Shown piece by piece: positions 54,295 to 64,000 of a DNA stretch of 64,000 nucleotides. This stretch comes from Avena insularis. Lineage: Eukaryota > Streptophyta > Magnoliopsida > Poales > Poaceae. Below the pieces are notes generated by a model. That model ran no database searches. It saw nothing but the letters and a program-made list of their open reading frames with translations, and had not been told where the DNA came from. The position numbers and the translations under genes were made by a program. The stretch lies in NCBI GenBank assembly GCA_023614405.1, contig CM042697.1, positions 161,362,149 to 161,426,148 on the forward strand. The letters run 5' to 3'. The number at the start of each line of letters is the position of its first letter. Position 1 is the stretch's first letter.

Positions 54295-57200
54295 TGTCAA
54301 CACCCGGATTTTTAATCATAGATGCATGTTATGCCATACATCGCAATCCCAGGATTACCATTTTTGCGAGACATAACAGATTGTATATCACAGTACATCA
54401 TCCATTACAAACCATACATAAGGTCTTACACAAATAAGGATCTCATGATCCAATTCTTAATACAATTCAAGCAGCGGAATAACGTAATAATAACGATAGC
54501 ATGGGCAAAGCTCCATCTTCATGGTCACAGGCAATGCTGACGATGGGAGATGATCCTAGTTGTCGTAACCTTCCTGCTGTCTGTCCTCCTGATACTCCTT
54601 TTCATAGTCTGGCCACGGGAATAGCCAGGGACAAAGCCATGAGTACTCTTTAAGTACTCGCAAACTAATACTAACAAGTGAAGTGGTTTTGAATAGGATA
54701 TACTAAGCTCTAGGGTTGTTTTGCAAAAAGCCAGATTTACCTCTACTAAGTTCACATATCACAACTCTGTTGTGGTCAATTCAAAGTCACAAATTATTTC
54801 ACAAGTCATTTTGAAAACATCTGACGATAGAACAGTATGGCCACTCCAACTGTCCATAACCGCGGATGCGGCTATTCGAATAGTCTGACACTCTGCAGAG
54901 ATTGTACACTTTCAACACAAAATTCGATACATCCGTCAGGAACAAATCCTGAATTCACCATACTCAGTATGCGGATAATCAATCTTAACCTTTCAATTAC
55001 ACGCCCTAGTATAGGCACCTCTCCTGTGAGTTTAGCCTCCCAACCATGACCAATTGTCATCTTGGATACTGCACAGGTGGACAATCTTCACAAGGTAGTC
55101 TCAGCTCAGACCTTGGTTGCAAGGGAACCCATACTAAGGTATATAAATTTCCAGTCAAGCCCTACCCAAATTTCGGGTATTATGGTTGTACGGTAAAATT
55201 GGAATGGTATCTCATCCAGACAACCATCAGTTTTTTAAAGGGCTAAGGCTCATGCCTTAACATTTTCATCATCAAAATCATTTGGCGTTCGAAGACACAT
55301 GTCAAAACATTTCAGTAGAATGACTCATCATTCTAAGGTTTTTATAACCATTTTAACCTAGTATTACCATTTAAAGTTGATCAAGTTTTATGCTTAGCAC
55401 TAGCATCTACAAGTGGGGGTAAATACTAATGAGGGGTGGTAAACAAGTGTATCTTATCTAAGTAAAATCTCATGCCTCAGGATGACATCAAGATTATCTA
55501 AATTAGGCCAAGTTTTATGCTCTTTATGCTATCTTCAATTATCTTTCTGGAATCTACAAGTCACTAAGTAAACTTTTGATAGAAAGCTTTTAATAAAGAA
55601 CATAAAATACTAAGCTTGCAAGTAAAACTAGGATGGTGTGTCAAGTGGGTATAATCACATATGTTTAAGGCATATAGTTGGCATAGTAACAAGCAAGTAG
55701 TAGCTTGCATAAGTAGGGTATCTTGCAAGTGTTAGCTTGCTTAATGAGTAGCTTGCAAGTATTGGCTTGCTAAGTTGCAAGTGTTAGCTTGCCTTGTGCA
55801 GAGCAGTGGTTGAAGTTCTCCTTGGATTCTTCCTCGTAGTATCCTCCTTCCTCCTCGTATCCTTGGTCGGTACTAGCGTCTATAAATAAATACGAGGTGC
55901 ACAATTACCAAACAATACTTAACTATTTCTAATCATCACACAAAGGTTCATACTAGATGATCTAGCATCATCACTAACATTACAAGATTAAAGCACTTGT
56001 CTCATTAATTTTATTTAAGAAAAGTAATTTCTACTCATTGAAAAACTACTTAAGATTTAATATTCTCCAACTCAAACATGGGATCATGTTGACACATGTC
56101 ATCACCACATATTTCAGTACATGGGAATGTGATTTAAAGTGGTGTCACAATTTAATAAGGTTTAACCTCTTTATTTTAATTAATTAAAGTGACAAGAAAT
56201 GCCTATGGGGCATTCTTTTATTACTTGATCATTATTTCTATAAGTAAACCTATATATTTTTATATATTCTGAAGGTATGGTTAAATGTAATTTTTGAGAG
56301 TTGGAATCAACTCAAAAGCTCTTATGGTTGAATTTTGAAAAATGTTTGAATGCAGCAAAATCTTCTGCCTTGTTATTTTTACCATGGGTGATCTACAAAT
56401 CTAAATGATTTGAATCCAATGGGCTTGGATTAAGCATTTCAGTACCTTTCTAACAAAATTGGTTTCATGCATTTTGGTTTAGTGAATCGAGCTGGGTTGA
56501 TTTTTGAATCTAGGTACAGAACTGGGTTTGAAATTAAATGAATAAATCTAAATTTGAATTATTGGGTCACGCGGGATGTTTAACTGGGCCGGCCCACTAC
56601 GCACAGCACGCACGCGGGCTGAAAGTGAGTGACCCCACTCGTCGGTGAGACAACGAGTGGCGAAGCAGTACGGGGTGATCTAGGCCGCACGATCTTATTC
56701 TAATCGAACGGCTCTGGTTCATCGCCATCGTCGGGCAGCGCCGGCAAGATAGAAGCCTAGTCGGCAACGGGGCGAATGACGAATTCGACGACGGCGATTC
56801 TCCTGGTACCGGCAGCTTCTCCTGGGGTGGCTCCAATCGACGACGCCTCTTCTCCTCTGCAGCGGCGAACTCTAGTGAAATTCCGGCCACCTGGTGCTCG
56901 CCTTGCTCCGGGAGTGAGTGGGGGGGTATCAGTGAGAGGTGGGGAGTGAACTAGTGTGAAGAAAACGAGCGGGGGAGGCCTCCTTTTATAGTGGCTAAAC
57001 GAGACCGAAGGGTGCAGGCTGAGCTCATCGGGGTCGGCTACATAGCGAGCTAACGGTATGGCCGAAGGTAGGGGACGGTGCATTGCCTCCTGGCGAAGCT
57101 CAACGTCTTGATGGCGAGGCATGGGGCGGTGCGAGATGGTCGGAACGTCGCGGTGCTCTGGGCAGGGCAGTTTTAATGGAGCACAACGTGCATGGTCCGC

Positions 57201-58245
57201 GCGGCGGCGAACGAGGATGTCTGGCGGGGTGCTGGCGATCACGTATGCAAGCGGCGAGGGCGGCGCGTGGTCTGTGGGAGGGTGTCGCTGACGGCGCACT
57301 GGAGCGCTCTCGGCTCGCACGCAGAGAAGCTTGGCATGAGCTTGCCATGTGGTCCAGTGGCTGGCTGCGCTTGGGGCTTGGACAGGGAGTGGCGATGGAC
57401 GGTGCTGCGTGTCCCAGACAAGGTTGGCGAGGCTAGTTCTTCCTCTAGCTCGCTGGCGACATGGGGATGACAATGGTGCTCTCGGCATGCTCACCATTAA
57501 TGGCTAGGCTTTCTCACAGTGGTGCTAATGATAGTTAGATTACTTTGATCATCTACTAAGAGTGTAGAGTGAGCTATAGAGGGAGCAAGTTAGGCACTGA
57601 TCACTGCTCACTACAGTGTTTTGTGTTTGTTTGTTTGCTGCTGACAAGGTGTTTGATGAAATGGCCGCAAGAGATTCAAAATTGAATTTTTGAATCAAAC
57701 TTTGTGGATGTGTTGGTTACATACTAGGGGGTATATCGTTAGTTGGATTGGTCAAGGTGCACTGGTTTGCTTGGGTTTTGAAAAGGTGTGATCTTCACAT
57801 ATGTTAAAGATTCAATTTTGAATTGTCATTTGAATGGGGTTTTTAAATGTTTCTGCAAATTTGAAAGGTGGGATTTGATTCAATTTTACTGGGTCTAGCA
57901 AGGGGTGAAAAGAATTGGAAAAGTTTCTGTTTGAAATCTTGGACTAGAAACACTCAAAGTGACCTAGTGAGCAAGATTGGCAAAAATGACCATTTGCCTT
58001 ATTTGATTTGTTTTTTATTTTTTTCTTGATTTGTTTCTGCTTGGAAAAGTTTTAGATGATGTTATATTCATCTTTGAACCATTCCTTACTATTTAGTTGA
58101 ATCACACAAGTTCATTCATGCATTTATCAAATCATCAAATTCACACATGCATTCATTTGGTTTTTATTTACTCAAAGTTTTTGTTAACCCTAATTTTAGT
58201 GATTAGACTTTGATGATCAATGTTTCATATTTTGGGGATGTTACA
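54295..58245 (-). repeat. 3' LTR of the second Tekay copy (3951 bp)
   Basis: The minus strand begins TGTAACATCCCC at 58245 and ends GGGTGTTGACA at 54295. It aligns along its length with 60066-64000 in inverted orientation, roughly 90% by eye. An AGCTTGCAAGT-type short repeat is expanded at 55685-55800. Confidence 0.9.
56983..56991 (-). promoter_or_regulatory. TATA box in the second Tekay LTR
   Basis: CTATAAAAG on the minus strand lies in the GC-rich centre, at the same place as CTATAAAAG at 61333 in the inverted partner. It would drive transcription leftward. Confidence 0.65.
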
Positions 58246-58260
58246 AACCTTACCTCCTTA
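58246..58260 (-). other. Polypurine tract of the second Tekay copy
   Basis: TAAGGAGGTAAGGTT on the minus strand immediately before the LTR, one base different from the copy at 24821-24835. Confidence 0.85.
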
Positions 58261-58261
58261 A

Positions 58262-59085
58262 ACAAAATCTCGTCCCAAGATTTGAAAAAGAAGAAAAAAG
58301 ATTACCTAGGATTTAAAGAGATCGGGAAACTCCGTCCTGATGTGATCTTCTCGCTCCCAGGTAGCTTCTTCTTTAGTGTGGTTACTCCACTAAATCTTGA
58401 GAAACTTGATGCTTCGGGTTCTAGTGGTTCTAAAAGATTCTTCCAAAATATGGATGGGTACTTCAGGATACGTCAGGTCATCGTTGATCTATATGGTCCG
58501 GTGATCAATGTTCTTGAAAACTTCAGTCTTCTCCGGAACTTCAAGGCATTTGCAAAGTAACGATATATGGAACACATTATGCACTGCTGACATCTCCTCT
58601 GGCAGTTCCAATTGATATGATGCTTCTCCTCGATGATTCAGAATCTTGAAGGGTCCGATATATCTAGGGTCTAACTTTCCTTTGAGTTGTAAACACTGCA
58701 TTCCCTTCAAAGGCGATACTTTGAGATACACAAAATCTCCGATATTGAAAGCAAGGTCTCGTCGTCTCTTGTCGGCATAACTCTTCTGTCTTGACTGGGC
58801 GGTCTTGAGGTGCTCACGAATCTTGTGAACTTTCTATTCTGCTTCTCGTAGGATGCCAGGGCCGAAAATCTAACTCTCTCCTACTTCCGACCAATTAAAA
58901 GGGGTACAACACTTCCTTCCATACATGAATTCAAATGGGACCATTTGCAAACTAGCTTGATAACTGTTGTTGTATGAAAATTCTGTGAAAGGCAGACAGT
59001 CTTCCCATTTAGATCCATACTCTAGCACACATGCTCTCAACATATCTTCGAGTATTTGATTTACTCGCTCCGTTTGTCCATCGGT
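58262..59085 (-). pseudogene. Integrase C-terminus and chromodomain of the second Tekay copy
   Basis: The minus strand reads YLKVSPLKGMQCLQLKGK, DPRYIGPFKILNHRGEASYQ and VHNVFHISLL (58489-58731), then a chromodomain with YPEVPIHILEESFRTT and WSNHTKEEATWE. In-frame stops lie at 58390-58392, 58834-58836 and 58870-58872. At 58390 and 58870 the first copy has CAG where this one has TAG. Confidence 0.85.
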
Positions 59086-59739
59086 CTAAGGGTGATACAC
59101 TGTGTTGAAATCCAGTCGGGTTCCTAAACCTTCTTGGACTTTCTTCCAGAATCTTGAGGTAAACTGAGTTCCTCGATCCGATATGATGTTCTTGGGGACT
59201 CCGTGCAAACTGACGATTCTAGCGATGTACAACTCTGCTAGCTTTGAACTTTGGTATGTGTTCTTGACTGGTAAGAAATGGGCTACCTTGGACAATCTGT
59301 CAACTATGACCCAGATAGATTCATTTCCCCTACTAGAAGTAGGCAATCTGGTGATAAAGTCCATTCCAACTAAATCCCATTTCCATTTCGCAATCTGCAA
59401 TGGTTGCAACAGTCTTGCGGGTCTTTGATGTCCCTCCTTGACTCTCTGACAAATATCACACTTGGCAATATAGCTTCTGATTTCTCTCTTCATCTTATGC
59501 CACCAAAATTGCTCCTTCAAATCCTGATACATCTTCGTTCCTCCGGGGTGGATAGAATAAAGAGCATCATGGGCCTCTTTCAAAATAACTCCTTTCAACT
59601 CCGAATCTGCTGGTACACAGAGGCGTCCTTTGTACCACAGAACTCCTTCTTCGTCTTTGGTGAATCCGGGTACTTTGCCTATACCGATACGAAGTTTGAT
59701 TCCATCAATACTAGCATTTCCTTTATGCGCCTCCTTGAT
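59086..59739 (-). pseudogene. Integrase zinc finger and core of the second Tekay copy
   Basis: The block 59086-59598 holds [35 protein letters not shown] (HHCC finger), then [14 protein letters not shown] (first catalytic Asp) and [20 protein letters not shown] (second Asp). It stops at TAG 59086-59088 just before the Glu segment. The first copy has CAG at that codon (24003-24005). Confidence 0.88.
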
Positions 59740-60065
59740 CTAACCGATCAAAGTGGGTTGAAGTTCTATGCTAGCCAAAAATCCTTCACTCACTAATTCC
59801 ATTTGGAAAACTTCCAGCTCTTTGTGCGAAATTGGTTGCTCCTTCAAAATCATGGAGTTCAAGTGGCACGACAATCTGCTAAGGGCATCTGCTACCACAT
59901 TGGCTTTACCGGGGTGATAGTGAATGTTTAGATCATAGTCCTTGATTAGCTCGATCCATCTTCTCTGCCTCATATTCAACTCCTTCTAGGTGAATATATA
60001 CTTCAGGATCTTGTGATCCGAATAAATCTCACAACGGTTTCCCATGAGATAATGCCTCCGTATCT
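59740..60065 (-). pseudogene. RNase H end of the second Tekay copy, cut by an LTR
   Basis: [20 protein letters not shown] and [15 protein letters not shown] match the end of the first copy's RNase H. Stops at 59740-59742 and 59986-59988 are TAG where the first copy has CAG (23350-23352 and 23104-23106). Beyond 59990 the frame continues to the insertion of the third Tekay LTR at 60065. Confidence 0.85.
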
Positions 60066-63000
60066 TGTAACATCCCAAAAATATAAAACAATGATCATCA
60101 AACTCTAATCACTAAAATTAGGGTTAACAAAAACTTTGAGTAATTAAAATCATATGAATGCATGTGTGTATGTGATGATTTGATAAATGCATGCATGAAC
60201 TTGTGTGATTAACCTAAATAGCAAGAAATGGTTTAAAGATGAAAATAACATCATAAAAAACATTTCCAAGCAGAAACAAATAAAGAAAAAATAAAAAACA
60301 AATCAATTAAGGCACATGGTCATTTTTGCCAATCTTGCTCACTAGGTCACTTTGAGTGTTTCTAGTCCAAGATTTCAAACAGAAACTTTTCCAATTATTT
60401 TCACCCCTTGCTAGAACAAGTAAAAATGAATCAAAGCCCACCTTTCAAACTTGCAGAAACATTTGGCAACCTCATTCAAATCACAAGTAAAAATTGAATC
60501 TTTATCATATGTAAAGATCACACATTTTGAAAACCCAACCAAACCAGTGCCCCTTGACTAATCCAACTAACCAGAGACTCCCTATTATGTGCCTAGAAAA
60601 CCCACCAAGTTTGAATCCAAAATTCAAATTTGAATTTGTTTCGGCCATTTCATCAAACACCTTGTTTGAAGCAAACAAACAAACAACGAACACTATAGTG
60701 AGCAGTGATTTTGGCCAACCTTGTTCCCTCTTTAGCTCTCACTACACTCTCAGTAGATGATCTAGCCCAATTAACAAGCCTTAGCACCACTGTGAGCTTG
60801 GCATAGACATTAATGGTGACCATGCCGAGCCTAACTTGGCACCCACATGTTGACAGCGAGCTAGGAGAAGCACCAAGCCTAGCAAGCATGTCTGGAGCAC
60901 TGACCACCGTCCACCGCCACACCCTATCCAAGCCTCGAGCACTACCATCCCCTAGACCACACTACCCGAGCTCGCCAAGTCTCTCTGCGTGCGAGCCGAG
61001 AGCACGCTAGTGCGCCACACTCGACCAACGCCCACAGACCGCGCGCCGCCCTCGCCGCTTGTAGACGTGATCGCCCACACTCCAGCACCCTGCCAGACAA
61101 CCTCGTTCACCGTCGTGCGGACCACGCATGTTGTGCGCCATTAAAATCACTGTCGGACCCGCCCAGTGCGTCGACGCATTCTGACCGATCAGCACCGCCC
61201 CACGCCTCGCCACCACGCCGTTGAGCTTCGCCAGGGAGCACAGCACCACCCCCTATCGTTGCCCATGCCATTACCTCTCTATGCCGTCGACCACGACGAG
61301 CTCAGCCCGCGCCCGTCGGTCCCCTTCAGCCACTATAAAAGGAGGCCTCCCCCGCTCGTTTTCTTCACACCAGTTCACTTCCCACCTCTCACTGATCACA
61401 CCCACTCACTCCCGGAGCAACGCGAGCACCAGGTGGCCGGAATTTCACCAGAGTTCGCCGCTGCAGAGGAGGAGAGGCGTTGTCGATTGGAGCCGCCCCA
61501 GGAGAAGCTGCCGGTACCAGGAGGATCACCATCGTCGACTTCGTCGTGCGCCCCCGTCGCTGACCATCGCCTGAGCCCCGGTGAGCCTCCCATGACCCCC
61601 ACCTGCCGCGCTAGGGTTATTTCTTGCCGGCGCTGCCTGACGTGGACGATGAACCAGAGCCATTCGATTAGAGTTAGATCGTGCGACCTAGATCACCCCA
61701 TACCGTTTCGCCCCTCACTGTCTCACTGACGCGTGGGGACAGCCACTTAACCCACCTGCAGAGTAAACGTCTCACATGACCCAACAATTCAAATTTAGTT
61801 TTATTCATTTAGTGCTAAACTTAGTTCTGTACCTAGATTCAAAAATCAACCCAGCTCGATTCACTAAACAAAAATGCATGAAACTAATTTTGTTATAAAG
61901 GTATTGGAATCCTTAATCCAAGCCCGTTGGATTCAAACCATTTAGATTTGTAGATCACCCATGGTAAAAATAACAAGGAAGAATCTTTTCTGCATTCAAA
62001 CATTTTTCAAAATTCAACCATAAGAGCTGTTGAGTTGATTCCAACTCTCAAAAATCACATTTGACCATACCTTTTAGAATATATAAAAATATATAGGTTT
62101 ACTTACAGAAATAATGATCAAGTAAAAAAAATGCCACATAGGCATTTCTAGTCACTTTAATTAAATAAAATAAAAGGGTTAAACCTTATTAAATTGTGAC
62201 ACCACTTTAAATCATATTCCCATGTACTGAAATATGTGGTGATGACATGTGTCAACATGATCCCATGTTTGAGTTGGAGAATATTAAATCTTAAGTAGTT
62301 TTTCAATGAGTAGAAATTACTTTTCTCAAATAAAATAAATGGGACAAGTGCTTTAATCCTTGTAATGCTAGTGATGATGCTAGCTCATCTATTGTGAACC
62401 TTTGTGTGATGATTAGAAATAGTTAAGTATTGTTTAGTGATTGTGTACCTCGTATTTATTTATAGACGCTAGTACCGACCAAGGATACGAGGAGGAAGGA
62501 GGATACTACGAGGAATAAGCCGAGGAAAACTTCAACCACTATGCACAAGGCAAGATATTAACTGAGCAAGCTAACACTTGCAACTTAGAAAGCTTATACT
62601 ACTATCTTAGCAAGCTAAACCAAGCAAGTTTTACTTGCAAGCTTACACCACTTGATACCCAATCCTAGTTTTACTTGCAAGCTTAATACTTTATTTTCTT
62701 TATCAAAGCTTTCTCTTAGAGTTTACTTAGTGACTTGTAGATTCTAGAAAGATAACTGAAGGTAGCATAAACAGCATAAAATTTGGCCTAAGTTAGATAA
62801 TCTTGATGTCATCCTAAGGCATGAGATTAAACTTGCTAACTCCCACCTGATTATTAACCATCATTAATATTTACCCCCACTTGTAGATGCTAGTGCTAAG
62901 CATAAAACTTGATCAACTTTAGATGGGAATACTTGGTGAAAATGGTTATAAAAACCTTAGAATGAGGAGTCATTCTACTGAAATGTTTTTTACATGTGTT

Positions 63001-64000
63001 TCCGAACACTAGATGATTTTAATGATTAAAATGTAAGGCATGAGCCATAGCCCTTTATAAAACTGATGGTTGTCTGGATGTGATACCATTCCAATTTTAT
63101 CGCATAACCACAATATCCAAAAAATTGGATAGGGCTTAACTAGAAAATTATATACCTTAGTATGGGTTCCCTTGCGGCCAAGGTCTGAGCTGAGGCTACC
63201 TTGTGAAGATTGTCCACCTATGCAGTACCCAAGATGACAGTTGGTCATGGTTGGGAGGCCAAACTCACAGGAGAGGTGCCTATACTAGGGCATGTAATGG
63301 AAAGGTTAGGATTGATTATTCGCATACTGAGTATGGTGAATTCAGGATTGTTCCTGACGGATGTATTGAATGTTGTGGTGAAAGTGTACAATCTCTGCAG
63401 AGTGTCAAACTATTCGAATAGCCGCGTCCGCGGTTATGGACATTTGGAGTGGCCATACTGTTCTATCGTCAGATGTTTTCAAAATGACTTATGAAATGAT
63501 TCATGACTTTGACTTGACCACAACAGAGTTGTGATATGAAACTCAAGTTCCCACTTAGGTTTTATAAAATTTTCAACTAGATTTCTTTGCTTTTGAACTT
63601 AGTAGAGTAAATCTGGCTTTTTGAAAAACAACCCTAGAGCTTAGTATCCTACTACAAAAACCCTCTTCACTTATTAGTATTAGTTTGCGAGTACTTAAAG
63701 AGTACTCATGGCTTTGTCCCTGGCTATTCCCGTGGCCAGAATATGAAGAGGAGTATCAGGATGACGGACCGCAGAAAGGTTACGACAACTAGGATCATCT
63801 CCCATCGTCAGCATTGCATGTGACCTCAAAGATGGAGCTTCGCTCACGCTATCGTTATCTTTATGTTATTCCGCTGTTTGAATTGTACTAAGAACTGGAT
63901 CATGAGATCCTTATTTGTGTAAGACCTTATGTATGGTTTGTAATGGATGATGTACTATGATATCCAAATCTGTTATGTCGCACAAAAATGGTAATCCTGG
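60066..64000 (+). repeat. Third Tekay LTR, plus orientation, running off the window
   Basis: It starts TGTAACATCCCAAAAATATA inside the RNase H region of the second copy, after TATCT. It ends at the window edge in GGTAATCCTGG, about 60 bp short of the expected GGGTGTTGACA end. It may be the 5' LTR of a complete nested element or a solo LTR; the window does not show which. Confidence 0.88.
61333..61341 (+). promoter_or_regulatory. TATA box in the third Tekay LTR
   Basis: CTATAAAAG in the GC-rich centre, conserved with the inverted partner. The conserved GAATTTCACC stretch follows about 100 bp downstream. Confidence 0.65.

Larger units (their letters stand above)
54295..60065 (-). mobile_element. 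Second Tekay chromovirus copy, 3' half, minus strand
   Basis: 3' LTR (54295-58245), PPT (58246-58260), chromodomain, integrase and the end of RNase H are closely related to the element at 18778-29657. It is inserted into the Copia at GGTGT (54290-54294). It is cut at 60065 within RNase H by another Tekay LTR in the opposite direction. The remaining 5' part would be outside the window. Confidence 0.88.

Noticed and set aside
56757..57497. 246-codon minus-strand frame, with a partly similar 187-codon frame at 61166-61729 and a 182-codon frame at 25407-25955
   Set aside because: They sit in the GC-rich centre of Tekay LTRs and the first two run through the TATA box and presumed start site, so no single LTR transcript could encode them. 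Similarity follows from LTR homology.
1..64000. CRISPR arrays, riboswitches, bacterial operons or organellar DNA
   Set aside because: No spaced direct-repeat arrays or bacterial-type gene packing is present. The sequence is nuclear plant repeat DNA throughout.
1..64000. Centromeric or satellite tandem arrays
   Set aside because: No higher-order tandem repeat is visible; repeats are dispersed LTRs and short local arrays. The chromoviruses look Tekay-like, with a usual chromodomain, so a centromere-specific lineage is not supported.

Overview
This window is intergenic DNA from a large grass genome. The retrotransposon families fit a pooid grass (Triticeae or Avena-like): an Athila-type LTR beginning TGATACGTC, a SIRE/Maximus-like Copia LTR, an Angela-like Copia, Tekay chromoviruses with 3.4-3.9 kb LTRs, and Tat-lineage gypsy elements. 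The species itself cannot be named from the sequence. I found no intact host gene. Almost every base belongs to a transposable element or to a short host remnant between nested insertions. All coding regions carry stops or frameshifts, so they are listed as pseudogenes.

Layout from the left. 1-10740 is a minus-strand Tat-lineage Ty3/gypsy element with gag, protease, RT, two RNase H domains, integrase, PBS and 5' LTR. It also has a separate plus-strand intron-containing gene between pol and the off-window 3' LTR. It sits in a minus-strand LTR of a chromovirus-like element (10741-14417), which itself sits in the 3' part of an Athila-type element (14418-17844). 17845-30122 holds a Tekay-lineage chromovirus (extra 5' ORF, gag, pol with chromodomain, 3' LTR). 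It is preceded by a second LTR tail plus 466 bp that also follows its 3' LTR, best read as a tandem duplication of element plus flank. A solo Athila-type LTR with a perfect GTAGG duplication lies in the 3' LTR.

30530-46596 is the span of one 5'-truncated L1-type LINE, bounded by a 14-bp target duplication. It was split by a CACTA transposon (30676-42705, TSD GGC) and by a solo SIRE-like LTR (42836-45311). The CACTA was itself invaded by a 10.7 kb gag-only Copia element (31398-42058). Short host DNA follows, with a decayed Stowaway MITE and a 992-bp MULE with a perfect 9-bp TSD. 48345-50893 holds two minus-strand LINE fragments, then a Tat-type LTR (50894-51410), then an Angela-like Copia (51411-54294, minus). 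This Copia is interrupted by a second Tekay copy (54295-60065, minus), and that copy by a third Tekay LTR in the opposite orientation (60066 to the window end).

The elements do not form a pathway. Their relations are those of nested insertion, duplication and decay. The most informative signals are the TSD-supported nesting order, the tandem retrotransposon duplication, repeated CAG-to-TAG stop formation in paired Tekay copies, an unusual acidic ORF ahead of gag, the antisense spliced gene in the Tat element, and a near-4-kb inverted LTR pair that could form a hairpin transcript.
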